A stretch of 64,000 bases of DNA from Pseudozyma flocculosa PF-1 (Eukaryota; Basidiomycota; Ustilaginomycetes; Ustilaginales; Ustilaginaceae), in the NCBI RefSeq assembly GCF_000417875.1, contig NW_006920889.1, positions 339,691 to 403,690 of the forward strand, in the 5' to 3' direction. Position numbers and translations under genes: made by a program. Positions 25,001 through 35,621 of the stretch are shown here, in pieces. The notes beneath the pieces were generated by a model. The model saw nothing but the letters and a program-made list of their open reading frames with translations, was not told the origin of the DNA and ran no database searches. Position 1 is the first letter of the stretch. Each line of letters opens with the position of its first letter.

Positions 25001-26944
25001 CATCGGTCCACTGACGCTATCGCCGAACGTGTCCCGAAACCTCGCCGCTTGCAGCTCACGTACAAGATCAATGACCGCGGCACCTTCCAGGGCATCGACG
25101 ACAAGGTCTCGCACACCACGGCGGCCGGCGACGTCGACAGCGGCAAGGCGTGGCGCAAGCTGCGGAGGCCGAGCGACATGAACGAGTACGCGCGCGAGAT
25201 GCGCGAGTATCGGCAGAACGAGAACCCCAAGCGCGCCTCGGGCAAGGTGTTTGTCATGGTCGACTCGTTCACACCCGCCGCGCTGCCGATCCCCTCCAAG
25301 CCGACCTACTTCCACTGCGTCCTCGACAACGGCCTGCACATGGTGCAGACGGCGACGGTGCCGCTGCGCCCTGGCGCGCCCAGCAAGATTGCCCAGGAGT
25401 TTGAGCTGATCCAGCACAAGAACCTCGAGTTCAGCCTGACGCTGGTCGTCAAGCGCGATGCCCACCTGCAGGAGCCGCAGCGTCCGGCCTCTCCCGGCGG
25501 CATGGGTCGCAAGGAGCACACCAGCCCCACGCTCAAGGCCTTCAGCCGGCTGTTTACCAGCCCCAAGAAGCAGGCGGCCAAGCGGCTGCAGCAGGAGCGC
25601 GACGAGGCGGCCGAGCTGGCGGCGCAGGCGTCGCGCGCCGAGCCGATGCTGTCGTACATCAACCGCGAGGGCGCCTTTGGCAGGGCGGGCGTCGTCTTTG
25701 ACAAGGTGGCCGCAAGCTGCCACGGCAAGTGCCTCGTGCTCGAGCTGCCCGTCTACGGAGCCTCGAACCCGGTGCAAAGCATGTCGGGCCCGTCGAGCCT
25801 CGCTGGTCGAGGCGACACGATCGCCTCCCCGTTCGCGGCCGACTTTTCGCGCAACCTCAACAAGGTGCGCGGCACGCTGCGGCTGAAGCTCTTCTACCTG
25901 CCGGCCATGCCCACCATCCCGCGCGACAAGCTGCCCGAGAACCTCGGCGAGTGCATCCGCGGCATGCAGAACGCGGTCTGGCACCGCTCGGCGCCGTGGC
26001 GAGAAGGCACGTTGACCCAGATGGGCGGCGACTGCCTCAGCTGGCGCCGCCGCCCCGTCAAGGCACAGGGCCAGTTCCTGGTGTGCTACAACGAGGTGAC
26101 CAAGAAGCCTACGGTCAAGATTGACCTGTCCAAGGCGGTGGCGGTCGAGGTGGCGGCCGACAGCAAGTCGAACCCGCCGTCGCGGATCCTGGGCGCCTCG
26201 GACGGCCGCGCGTCGAGGTCGACGGTGCGCAGCGTCAACGTCGAAGAGGACCCGGATGCCAACTACGAGGTGGAGCGCTCGTTCCGCATCACGTTTGCCG
26301 ACGGCGAGCGCATCCACTTTTTCGCCGACACCGACGAGGAGAAGGAGCGCTGGGTAGAGGTGCTGAGCAACGTCATCGAGAGCCCGATCCCGCCCAACCC
26401 GCTGTGGGCGCAGGTGGCTCTGGAGAGCATCAGCCAGTCGGCCCAGCTCAGCTCCAACATTCCCAAGCTGGCCGGTGCCCAGCCGCGCAAGAGCAGCAGC
26501 AAGCACCTGCGCGACGCTCGGAAGCCGCCGCCCGTCGTGGCCGAAGAGCCGGTCGAAGCGAAAGCTGCGGGTCCATCGCCGTCGTCAGAGGCCGCGAGGT
26601 CAGCCCAGCCGCCGGTCGGCAGCCTGAGCGGCGCTGCCAATGGTTCGACGAGGTCGACGCCGAGCAAGCTCCCGATGCCGCAGCAGCCGCCAAGCCTGGC
26701 CTCGATGCGATCCACGCCGAGCAGGTTGCCGTTGCCCAGCGAAGCTTCGCAGCCGCAGCCACAGGCGCAGCCGCAGCCGCCATCTCTGACGCGGCCGGGT
26801 CCGCCGGTGCCGCAAAAGGGACCCGCCCTGTCGGTCCCCCGGCCCGTCGTGCACAACCCGGCGGGCAACGTGGCGTTTGACCGTCTGCGTCGCGCTGCGG
26901 CCAACCGCTCCGAGGCATCGAGCCACGGCTCCAACACCCACTGA
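22094..26944 (+). CDS. BUD4: Bud4/anillin-like protein with C-terminal PH domain
   Basis: Scaffold of the bud neck or division site, acting with septins; 1616 residues in one exon. The first ~1000 residues are Ser/Pro-rich and disordered with short basic-acidic blocks. From about residue 1050 the anillin-homology region begins (FVMVDSFTPAALPIPSKP, YFHCVLDNGLHMV, FELIQHKNLEFSLTLVV). A PH domain follows at about 1305-1430 (GTLTQMGGDCLSWRRRPVKA to ERIHFFADTDEEKERWVEVL). The order anillin-like then PH, with PH near the C-terminus, is typical of fungal Bud4 and Mid2-type anillins. The last ~180 residues are Pro/Gln/Ser-rich. The chosen ATG is the first in frame after a C-rich leader; codon bias is strong throughout. 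Confidence 0.85.
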   Translation: MSASSLSPPPSPAVSSRLQQPPTPQATTAAILGASSNGWSPLRLHKNKNEPAFQSPSQTGENDNDDAAHPSSQSPKKQTQNFASLRSHGLVSNSIFLQQAASSNSLHDSAASPAHAARHSGSPHVPSPSTGGARTSVGLGIGVSSSPSRIPISRRSGPSPRKASRDQTPAPAPDSENQTPSDVFGPLTAAPPTRERPTSPRKSKGFEVLQRSSYVSNSPFKQIENRGHESGQSPVALPSPRKLASPAHGRTETSVAELGQAGPDAPSTPTSKGLLVSNRLHGPRTMEASLPKPSNDGKLPRQRQRRKTVTFDEILDVQEFDKESSFDVESMRSDVSIDNYGHDGEGDEDPMWLSGSSRDEDSLIDFEDDLRNRTGGRLQIVNGSPDPSTPDMLHDSFADDLEPELSCDSRETSSIDDEPASPPARSLPSPHRRPADGADASFDKTFATAGTNLSVDESIDERDFNGSFSGLCAADRVDSLVDELLNEDILHSPSQRTASPVEPLASSPLPAEPTSQLRNESVSDAEARGALRVQQVELPAVKSMQATLHDASSPIDAESLSDEVASQQMSTGPRDGHRNLVLPASESRELPELPAWSPLTFNDGALGGFSPMQTPSTPQTAEQPLEPEPSASPSKKNGSLRGRPHISRDAILQRVAREKQQRLEQEQMARQQPMQGSPAPQPVAAAMRAPRGSEPGIRPQRSFEASFDETGGRQAAVHPRPSAPIGKEDAELAKKQGISKAPEPAPIVATEARPQPPPSPVKAMRDVESPLEKLGAAYMTAADADSAVEEARGRCGSDAAMDTEDRLLPPRPSDAEIELRGPSNGRLSPSMLGAPPPPITPAQQAEQIILRRRSKNGKGRRKRSMSTGDAGPVFTAARSPLVSPEQLEEEELSEESSVGSEPAELPNRQSISADLARSKAMLDVSLQRAIDSGFSANLESEISRIYRQGEVSLDQRSRAAAVAFSRYDEHRSTDAIAERVPKPRRLQLTYKINDRGTFQGIDDKVSHTTAAGDVDSGKAWRKLRRPSDMNEYAREMREYRQNENPKRASGKVFVMVDSFTPAALPIPSKPTYFHCVLDNGLHMVQTATVPLRPGAPSKIAQEFELIQHKNLEFSLTLVVKRDAHLQEPQRPASPGGMGRKEHTSPTLKAFSRLFTSPKKQAAKRLQQERDEAAELAAQASRAEPMLSYINREGAFGRAGVVFDKVAASCHGKCLVLELPVYGASNPVQSMSGPSSLAGRGDTIASPFAADFSRNLNKVRGTLRLKLFYLPAMPTIPRDKLPENLGECIRGMQNAVWHRSAPWREGTLTQMGGDCLSWRRRPVKAQGQFLVCYNEVTKKPTVKIDLSKAVAVEVAADSKSNPPSRILGASDGRASRSTVRSVNVEEDPDANYEVERSFRITFADGERIHFFADTDEEKERWVEVLSNVIESPIPPNPLWAQVALESISQSAQLSSNIPKLAGAQPRKSSSKHLRDARKPPPVVAEEPVEAKAAGPSPSSEAARSAQPPVGSLSGAANGSTRSTPSKLPMPQQPPSLASMRSTPSRLPLPSEASQPQPQAQPQPPSLTRPGPPVPQKGPALSVPRPVVHNPAGNVAFDRLRRAAANRSEASSHGSNTH

Positions 26945-27662
26945 CGATGATTTCGAGCTGCTTCCCCCCCATTCCCTCGCTGCCGTGCCAGCATGCTCTT
27001 GAACTACCTGGACGTTGCCGTTGCCCGCGACGCTGGTCTTGCCGCAGCAATGCGGCGAGGCGACAGCAGTCCTTGCGTGCCCTTTGCTTGCTTCCAGTCT
27101 CTCTCGACGTCTTTCTTGAATTCGCTCACGATCTTGCTCTCCGATCTGTACAGTACGACTTGGCATATGGCATACGGATCCCTTTCCCCCTCGGGCGCGG
27201 GCTCCCTTCCTTGCTCTTTCTCGGACCATGCCTTGCGAGCGCGCCTTTCGAATGGCCTTGCCTCTCCTCGTCTGTGCCTGTCATTCTAGATTTGTCCGTG
27301 CTCGAACCGTGTAGCCGTCTTGTCGTGCTGAGACCCGCCGTGGTGCGGTCGCTTCCTTGAAGGGAGGATGTGATTGCCCTTTTCATACGGAAAAAGAGGC
27401 CTGGGTTTTTGAGGCAGGCACGCAGGCGCGCTGGTCGGTCTGGCTGGGCCGGTCGAAGAGGCGGGTGGGGTCAGCAGGCAGGACAAGGGCAAAGCCGTGA
27501 GCGCAAAGCCGTGAGCGCAGATGTGGAGGTTGAGGCGGGGCAGCACCGACAGCGAAGGTCAGCTCGACGCAGCTCCAGCACCACCAACCACCACCATCCA
27601 CACACGCCTCCGACGACCACCCTCTCGCATCCGCACCCGGCGACGACAAACAAGAAACGGAA
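26945..27662. other. Intergenic, BUD4-like to small membrane protein
   Basis: About 720 bp with no supported gene. It contains a 14-bp unit (AAAGCCGTGAGCGC) duplicated in tandem at 27491-27518. Confidence 0.5.
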
Positions 27663-28409
27663 ATGGAACGAGACCCAGCACCCAACCACGACGGAACCGT
27701 ATCTTCCCCCGGCGGCGGAGGGGCGACGACGACGCATCCGCGCCTCCCCATCGCCGAGGTGGGCGTGGCCAACAAGCGCGCTCAGATCCGTGGCATGCTC
27801 ATCGGTATCGCCGGTGGCGTCTGTTCCGGTGAGAAACAGAGCGAGATTCCAGTCTTGCATCGTGCGACCCAGGTGTCGGGTTGAGTCGGAGCGCTGACTT
27901 GACCCTTTGCCCCCCCTCTCGGCCCTCCTTCGCCGGCGAAATCGGTATGAAAACCAACAACCAGCCTTCATCTCGAAACGAGCCTTGAACCTCAACAGCA
28001 ACCAAAGTCTCCTCTCCGGACTGCGTACGTCGTCGTGTCCCTTCCTTCTCCCGCATACCTTCTTCATTGCCAGAAAGTCTCGCACACACTCACACGCTCC
28101 TCTCCTCCCCCCCTCTCTCTCCTTCGCCCTTGTATCCACAATGAAACCGCTTCACCTGCCCTCGTGACACTGCGCGGAGTTGCCATGCAAACAGTGGCGG
28201 GGACGGGCGTGGCGTACGTGGCGGCACGGCAGGAACTCACGCACAACCTCGAGACGCTCGAGGCGTCGCACCGCCGTACCTCCGAAGCCGGCGAGGCAGA
28301 AATGACCCAGCTCGACCTAAGGAGCGCCCACGAGAGGCAGTTTGATGCCGGCGTCGCCGGGTTGCACACCCTCGAGGATCGCGCCGCCTCCACTCGGGGT
28401 GACCATTGA
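27663..28409 (+). CDS. Hypothetical small protein with two membrane segments
   Basis: I do not recognise this gene. Three exons are supported by in-frame splice junctions: 27663-27828, 27965-28024 and 28180-28409 (151 residues). Removing the introns joins two hydrophobic segments, IRGMLIGIAGGVCSAFI (about 43-59) and LLAMQTVAGTGVAYVAA (about 76-92). They are separated by a short polar loop, SKRALNLNSNQS. A helical charged tail follows. The two-helix hairpin with small Gly/Ala residues resembles mitochondrial or ER membrane proteins, but no family is evident. That the hydrophobic segments and frame become continuous only after splicing is the main support. Confidence 0.55.
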
Positions 28410-29261
28410 ATCGACCCCGTCCCCCACACTGCGGGGAAGGTAGTGTCACTCGATGCTCGGTGCCAAATAATTCGAGATCGGAGGGATGGTTTGTCGAGTG
28501 AAATGTCAATGAGCGTCTGCCCTCCATTGCAAGCAATGGGGGAGGGAGACGTCGTTCGGCTCGAGAATTGCGAGGGAGTGATATGCTACCGGACAGGACG
28601 GCGTGCGGCATCGCTGACTGCCGGTAACGTCCTCACCGGTCCTTTGCTAGTCGCCCACCTTATGCGCCCGACAAAGACCGAGCACGGTGCGCTTTCCTCG
28701 TTTGCATGGTTCGTCCCCAACGGACCACCGTGCACCGCGAGGTACAGACTTGTCTGAGGAAGCAAGCGCCAGACAGAGTGTGCGTGGCAGAACCGCCTGC
28801 TTCGTGTTAGCGACAATGAGAATAGTACAAAGGTTTTGATCAACAAGAGGCGTCGGGATGGGGTCGGGGCTGGGGAAAAAGGGTGCGAAGAGAGGAAGGA
28901 GTCTGGAAAGAACGGCTGTGGATTGATGTACATATATACATGGCCCGGGAGAGGTTCAGGTCGTCGTCGGGTGGGCTCCGAGACGAGACGCTCAGGGGCG
29001 CCCAGCCGACCGACGGGCGGGCTGGCGCATCTAGCTTTGGTATACGATCGGAAGAGGGGGTGGAAGGCAGCGAGGCGAAACACCGGGGAGAGCATGGAGC
29101 GTCAAAGTGTGCCCGGGATGAGGTTTTGCGGTTGAGGTGGGACAAGTCGTTGGCGTGTATCGTGAGACGTGGACCGGGAAGGGAAAGAGGTTTGAGGCGA
29201 GGCGGGACGTTGAGGAGACGGGGCCATCGTGCTGGCGTCGCGCGCGCCCCCCTGGAACGCC
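28410..29261. other. Intergenic between converging small genes
   Basis: About 850 bp with no supported gene. A run of alternating TACATATATACAT-like bases lies near 28927-28943. Confidence 0.5.
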
Positions 29262-30296
29262 CTAAAAGTCCATGTCGGCGTTCGAAGCCTGGCTCTGTGC
29301 GGGCGAGCCGGGCACCATGGCCTGACGAAGGCTCGAGTGGTTGGCAAACAGGGCGGCGGGCTTGCCCTTCATGTGGTGCTTGCGCTTGACCAGGTTGAGC
29401 TTGGACGTCACCGGCGACATCTGGCTGTCGGTGGGCGAGTAGAAGTTGGACGCGGCCGCCGCGCGCGCGGCGAGCGGGGCTGTGGCCTTGCGGTGGCCCT
29501 CCTCCTCGACCAGGCTCGACACCTTGCCGTCGGTCGGCTTGCGCTTGAGCACCAGCAGGCTGTGGATGCTCTTGACCGGAGCCTGGCCCGCCTCGGGCTC
29601 GTCGACGTCGTACAGGCTCAGCATCTGGTCGAGCACGATGGTGCGCAGAGGCAGCGACTCGGGCGTGACGAGCAGGCGCTGTCGCAGCGTCCTAGTCGGG
29701 TAGGCCTGATGGAGGGGCGACCGATGGGCAAAGAGGAGCAAGAGGAGCAAGGATGGATGTCAGGTCAGCTTGATCGGTCCGCCTCTCCTGTCGTCGATTG
29801 CCTAAGCAGCTCCAGCTACGATGTCCCTTCGCTGCCGATGGGACTGCGTTCTTTCTGCTCATCTGCGCGGTCGCACTCACTGCAAAGATCTCTGCGAACT
29901 TGGTGCGGATACCGTGCGGGCCAACGACGACATCGCCCGTGGGGAGGGTGAGGATGACCTCGTTGGCAAAGATGGCAAAGGCCGACTCGTCGGGCTGGGC
30001 CTCGGTGTAGATCTGCGGTAGGGCGGCGGGCCGGAGGCGAGGCGAGTCGAGGTCGATTGCGAGGAAACAAAGATGGGGAAAGGGGTCAGCTGGTGTGGTT
30101 CCTCTCTGGACGTTGCCGCAGGATCGAGCGAGGGACAGGACGACAAAGAGGCAGGAGCGCTCTGGAGCCCACTCACGCGGTGGAGCGCCTCGAGGACCGA
30201 AGCCTCGTCCTCCTTTGGCTGCCTCTCGGGGAGGAGCATCGAGTGCTCGGGGGCGAGGCCGGCGGCGTTGAGCTTGGTGTTGGATCCGTGGAACAT
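29262..30296 (-). CDS. Hypothetical conserved-looking protein, 231 residues
   Basis: I do not recognise the family. Three exons on the minus strand are 30177-30296, 29881-30012 and 29262-29705, all joined in phase 0 at consensus GTGAG donors and CAG acceptors. The protein starts MFHGSNTKLNAAGLAPEHSM. A compact middle follows (IYTEAQPDESAFAIFANEV, LTLPTGDVVVGPHGIRTKF, RTLRQRLLVTPESLPLRTIV) that looks folded. The tail is basic and Ser-rich with SPTDSQMSPVTSK, which holds two Ser-Pro sites. Codon bias and exact phase agreement argue that it is a real gene. It lies tail to tail with the two-helix protein gene. Confidence 0.6.
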
Positions 30297-31242
30297 TCTG
30301 TCGGTCGTTTGCTGTCAAGGTGTATGTAGGTGTGTGGGTGGGTCGTACTAGGTGTGAAGGTGGGAACGGTGGTGGCGGTGATCCGGTGGGTGTTGCTTGA
30401 CGGCGTCGAGGGTCTCTTGAGCGTAGATGGGGTAGAGGGGAAGAGGGAAGAGACAGGGTGGCGGTCGACTCTTTTAACCGTCCTTCGCTCCCCCCTACCG
30501 GCGGCTGTGTAGACAGCCAACCAACCCTGGGCCGAGCTGGCGGGCTGACTGGCTGGCTGGCTGTGATGTCAGACGGAGCCCTCGAAATTCACAGAGACCA
30601 ACACACCAACACCTGGCCTGCCTGGGCTGTGCCCGTCCGCGCCGGTTTTCCCAAACGGGCAGGCAGGCAGGCAAGCTGGCCGCGCGCGTCAGAGGGTGGA
30701 CCCACACCCACGCACGCACGCTCTAAAATCACCCACGCACGCACGCCGTGCGCGCACGGCGGCAGCGGTAGAGTTTCTCTCAACCCGCCGTCCGACCACC
30801 CAACCCACCGCCCGGCCGGTAGCCTGACAGGGCCAGCCCGAGCGCTCAAACAACGACAACGAGCGGCTTTCGACAACCCCACCGTGCTACCATCGCACCA
30901 CGGTCAAGTCGCTAACATATTTCCTGCTGCGCCATAAACGTCCCACCCGCTCGAAATGCAGCTCGACCGTCGGTAGGGCAGACATCGAGGGAGGCAGGGA
31001 CCAGGGACGAGCGGCTGTCGCGCCGTCAGTCTTTAATCTCGCCCTGCCTCACTTGCGAGCAGCTGCTGCGACTGCTACGACTGCTGCGACCGCTGTTCAG
31101 GGCCTGGGCTCGTCCTGCTTCGAAACGAACTCCCACAGACACCTTCGAAGAAAGAGCGGAGCGACACGGCGGCTCCTTGCCAATGCGGCACTCATCTAGA
31201 ATACCATCGACCACGCCACCGCCGCGATGCGCCAGGTGCGCT
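30297..31242. other. Intergenic, upstream of the 231-residue protein gene
   Basis: About 945 bp with no supported gene. It has GGCT and GGCA short repeats near 30540-30670. Confidence 0.5.
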
Positions 31243-33331
31243 CTAGAAGAGGTCGCCGTCGCTCTGCTCGCTGGCGCTCTCGACGTCGATAAACTCGCCG
31301 TCGCTTCCCTTTTCCCTCTGTAGTCCGCCGCCGCCGCTCGTCTTGCCACCGCCTCCCCCTGGCCTCGCTGCGTACGGGGTACCCAGCGGGACGTCGGGGC
31401 TCGATCCGCGGCGGTTGCCGTTGCCCAGCCTCCGCCTCGGATCGTCGTCGTCGTCGTCGCCCCCCGACGACGCCGAGCCCTGTTCCGAGTCCGAGCTCAG
31501 CCCGGCAATCAGCCCCGAACCCGCCTTGGTCTTCTGCGGCCGCGAGGCGTACGTCGTCTTGGCCAGCGCGTTGCGCGATGCCTTCAGCTGCGAGGCGCCA
31601 TTGACCGTCTTGAAGGGCTTCGCAGCCGTCTTGCCTCCGGTGGGTCCGCCCAGCCCGTTCCCAGCAGCATCGTCGCCCGATATCTCGCCCTCCTCGCCCT
31701 CGTCGTCGTCGTCATCATCATCATCATCGTCGTCATCGTCGTCGTCATCATCGTCGTCGTCATCATCATCGTCGTCGTCATCGTCTTCATCATCGTCGTC
31801 GTCGGAGTCGTCGTCATCGTCGGATCCGCGGTCGTCGTAGGCGCTCTCGTCTCCATCGACGTCGATGGCATCGCCGTCGATGCGTTGCCGCTTGAGCGGG
31901 CTGCCGCCGTCTTTTTCGGGAGAGGCCGACTTGTGCGATCCGGCTCGAGACTTTGCTGCGACAGCATTGCCATTCAGCGCCTTGGTTGGCGACGATGACC
32001 CCATCCGAGCCGCCGCCGCCGTGCCGCTCGCTGCAGTTCCCACCTCGCTGCCGCCCCTCTCGATGCTTGCCCGGGCCGGCCAGCCCTTTTTGCCGCTGGC
32101 GTTGTCCGGGTTGAGCGGGGATCCGCTGACGACCTGCTGCGAGAGGCCGGACGGCGCAAACGTGTGGGCAGAGTGGCTCCTCGCCATGCCGGAAGCGCCC
32201 GCGCTGGCATCGGCGCTGGCCGAGGAGGGGGGCGGCGTCGGGCTGCTCATCTTGATCTTCTTGTTGATGTGCAGCGAGGCGACCTGCGAAGCCGATGGGG
32301 GCGAGAGCGCGCGCTTGCCCTTTGCGGTGGTGGTCGAGGAGTTGGCAGCGAGCTCTTGATAGTCGAAGCGAGGGGAGTTTGGTTGGGTGGGCGGAGGACG
32401 GCGTCAGCGGTCAGGATTCGGGTGCAAGAAGCGTCGGCGACTTTGCCTGCTCTGACGAGGGGTGGTACCTACTCTTCTTCTTCCATGCGCCGCTGCTGTC
32501 GTCGTCGCTGCGGCTAGGCGTGCCGGCCGAAGTGCTGTTGAGGCGGCTGGGCAGGGGCGTGTTGGATGCCTTTGCATTACGGGCGGCGCCCTTGCGAGAG
32601 CTCTTGCCGCCGACGCCCATGCATTTTGCGAGGTGGGTGGCGTAGCGGTTCGACGAGACCTGGCGGGAGCAGACGAGGCACTCGAAGAGCGGGTTGTGGG
32701 AGTAGTAGTCGGGTTTCGAGCCCGCAGCGCCGGGCTGCGAGGGGGCCGGGGTGCCAGGCTGCGATGGCTCTGGAGGACGCTCTCCTTCCTCGAGATCGTT
32801 GTTGGCATCGAGGCCGGGGATCGCTGGCTGGGCAGCGGCTGGAGCTGAGGTGGGAGCGAGGGGCGTAGGAATCGGTCCAGGGTCAAGACGGTCAGCATGG
32901 CTCGTTGGCTGCAAGTAAGTCTGGGAGGAGGTTCTGCTTGAATGAAGCTCACTGTGTGACTGGCATCTGCAGGCGCGAACAGAGGCGAGGCATGGGATCG
33001 GTCAGCATCGGCGTGTGTGCCTTTCTGGGGGGGCCCACCTCGGTGTGGGCTGGTTCTCTCACCTTGTGCCGCAGGCTTTGCAAATGGAACGGGCCTTTTT
33101 GACGACGGCATGGGCATGGAGGGCGGTGTCTAGGACGATTTCCGAGAGGAGCGAGTCGAGGAAGCGGGTGGCCTGGGATTTCGGGCAGAGGCAGCGGAGC
33201 GAGGGGCGGCGTCATACGGCGGCGCGCAGAGGCAGCGGACAGAGGGGCGGTATCAGAAGGCGGAGCGTGGTGAAGCGCAGGACGACGGGAGGGGCACTCA
33301 CGATGATGCCTTTTGGGTCGGTGGTCGACAT
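31243..33331 (-). CDS. SGF11: SGF11-like SAGA deubiquitinase-module subunit, unusually long
   Basis: Predicted zinc-finger subunit that anchors the H2B deubiquitinase Ubp8 in the SAGA coactivator. Exons are 33302-33331, 33063-33172, 32473-32933 and 31243-32354 (570 residues). The N-terminal helix FLDSLLSEIVLDTAL fits the SGF11 helix that packs on Ubp8. The Sgf11 finger is PLFECLVCSRQVSSNRYATH with ligands Cys132, Cys135, His147 and Cys151. Everything after the finger is extra compared with yeast Sgf11 (99 residues): Ser/Pro/Gly-rich disorder, basic patches such as KGKRAL and KKIK, and an acidic run of more than 40 Asp/Glu residues. The extension is reminiscent of metazoan ATXN7L3 tails but without a recognised domain. 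It is divergent from ERG28. Confidence 0.82.
31700..31830. repeat. Asp-codon trinucleotide tract inside SGF11-like gene
   Basis: A mixed GTC/ATC tract (GAC/GAT on the coding strand) encodes an almost uninterrupted Asp run with a few Glu and Ser. Codons alternate irregularly between GAC and GAT, so this looks selected or old rather than freshly slipped. Confidence 0.85.
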
Positions 33332-34019
33332 GTTGCCTTGGTCTTGTTTTCTCTAGCGATTTCACTGGGGGGAGGAGGGGGGGGGGGGGGTACAAAGTGG
33401 GGTGATTGGGGGTGGCTGGTCACGTCTAGAGATGCTGCGGATAGGAGCGCGAGAGAGATGCGAGAATGGGACGAGGTCGAGAAGGTGACGATGAACGGTG
33501 CCAGGGACGGGGCGAGGAAGGTGGTGTAGGACAAAGAGTCGACGAGCCGAGAGAGGATCAGGTCGAGCGAGGCCTCGGACAGGCTAGGGTTCTTTGGATC
33601 CGAGCAACCACGGCAGGCAGGCATCCGGGCTGGCCCACGGTGTGTGGAGGCGACCCAACGACAGAGGCCAGGCCAGGCGAGGCAGCGAGGCCATCCGACT
33701 TTGCGGCCGCCTGTTGCACGGCTTCAGGGTCGCACCGGCTCGCTCCGGCCCAAGCAAAGCACATCAAGCCAAGCGTGGGGCGGGGTGGTGCCCCATGCGA
33801 GGCTCCCGTTCAGAAGAAGCTTTCCTCGCTTGGCGGCGTTGGGCCTGCCTTGGCCGTGCCTGCTGGCCCGCAAGCTTATTCCTCTCCTGCCTCCGCCGCC
33901 CTCACTCAAGAGCCTAGCCCGCCTTGCCCTCGCTCCTTTTCCCTCGTCTCCTCGCCTTTACGTCTATTCTCCCGCCACCACCACTCTATCATCAACCACC
34001 GTCCACTCCCACGCCCATC
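33332..34019. other. Divergent upstream region of SGF11-like and ERG28 genes
   Basis: About 690 bp between two start codons on opposite strands. It includes a run of 14 G at 33377-33390, only about 50 bp from the SGF11-like start codon. No gene is seen. Confidence 0.55.
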
Positions 34020-34842
34020 ATGTCTACTGCTTCCTGTGAGTTCCCCTCGAGGCTCTTGCTGCCACCGCAGACATAACCTCGCCCGCTCACCTAAGACCTT
34101 GCCTCTCATTGCCCCGCCATCGCCCCACCAGGGATCCCCGACGACCTCCTCGCAAAGTGGCTCCTCGTCGTCTCGACGCTCGCCATCTTCAACTGCACCC
34201 AAAACTACCTCGACCACTCCTTCAGCCGAAAGGTTTACACAAAGGGCGGCGCACAGGGTGAGCCCCCACGCACCCCTCCTGCCTCGATCCGGATGCCAAG
34301 CTCGTACTCATCCTTCCGCTCGCCACCTTGTCCCCCCTCTCCGCAGTGACGCCCCTGTCGGCCCGCACCTTTGGCATCTGGAACCTCGCCTCGGCCATGA
34401 TCCGCCTCTACGCCGCCTACGACATCCACAACAAGGCGTGAGTCTGTCTCTCCGCTTGCACCCTCACTCGAGCGGTTGAGACTGACGCTTCCTCATTGCA
34501 TTCTATCGCCGTCGCACCATACAATCCCCCGAAATCCCGCACCGCACAGCGCCTACGACCTTTGCATGGGCTCCTTTGTCATCGCTCTCTTCCACTTCAC
34601 CACCGAGGTCCTCGTCTTCAAGACGGCCAAGCTCTCGGCGGGCATCATCAGCCCCCTCATCGTCGCCTGTGAGTCGCCGCCCGCGCTCTGGCAGCGCCCG
34701 GTCCGCACTCGCTGCGCTCAACCTGCACCTCCTCGACGCTGACTGCTGACCGCTGAACCTTGCGCCCTCGTCGATCCATCCTGCCCCTGCAGCCTCGAGC
34801 CTGGTCACCATGTGGATCAAGTACGCCGACTACATCCACTGA
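34020..34842 (+). CDS. ERG28: Ergosterol biosynthesis scaffold protein ERG28
   Basis: ER membrane scaffold that tethers the C-4 demethylation enzymes (Erg25, Erg26, Erg27) of sterol synthesis. Five exons: 34020-34035, 34132-34257, 34347-34437, 34550-34668 and 34793-34842 (133 residues). Every junction keeps frame and rebuilds the family sequence: WLLVVSTLAIFNCTQNYLD, LSARTFGIWNLASAMIRLYA, AYDLCMGSFVIALFHFTTEV, and a final helix before KYADYIH. Four hydrophobic segments are visible, as in yeast and human ERG28. The first coding exon is only 16 nt. Confidence 0.93.
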
Positions 34843-35621
34843 GCGTCCTGTCCTGCCGAGTGTCTGCTCGAGCTCGCCATAGCTTCAGGATGCAATCAAA
34901 GCCAGATACCCGAGCATCAGCCGCCCTCATTGCAGCGTCTCCTGCCGTGCTGTGGAGCGGAGACAAGGGAATTACAGTGGATTTGCGTGTGGAGCGGAGC
35001 CTGTGCAGCTGCAACGAGACGGTCAGGACCACAGCCTCGCTTCTACCTCTTCGAGTAAACCGTCATCGATTCAGGATCTCGGACCGGGATCCGAAAGCCT
35101 TGTCGTTCGAGCTACGTTTAGGTCGCCTCGTTGAGCCAGTAGACACTCCTTCGGCGTCGCCGAACGCACAAAGGCAGACTTTGAGCCAGGGCATCAGGAG
35201 GATGACTACCCGACAATCAGGCTTGCCTTCCAGCAGGAAGCTCCAAGACGTGTCCGCACGGCGCGAATAAAGGTAGCTCGTTCGGCCTTGCATCCGCGCG
35301 AGCCGCTGGGCCAAGTCGCGTCACACTGGCGACGACACAAGCTCGCATACGGCCTCGAGAGTGTGGAAACGCTACGTCTGGGGATGTTGCGAGTCGCTTT
35401 CGTCGTTCTTGATGCTGTTCTTGTGAGCCCGGACGCTCGAGGGGCCAAGGACGTGATCCCCTCGCCTCGGATAACGATAAGTAGCGACACGGACGATCAG
35501 AAAGGCTGGGATGACCAGGCAGTTTCCTTCTCTCTTCATCCGCTCTCCCCCTCTCTCTGACCTTGACACACTCCGTACATTCCTCTACCACAATCCGGCC
35601 GAGGCCAAGACAAGCAAGACG
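34843..35621. other. Intergenic, ERG28 to nuclease gene
   Basis: About 780 bp without a supported gene. The last ~100 bp are pyrimidine-rich, as expected before the nuclease start codon. Confidence 0.5.

Noticed and set aside
24962..26506. 514-residue minus-strand open frame opposite the Bud4-like gene
   Set aside because: Antisense shadow of a long GC-rich coding exon; Arg/His/Leu-rich without domains, while the plus strand encodes an anillin/PH region.
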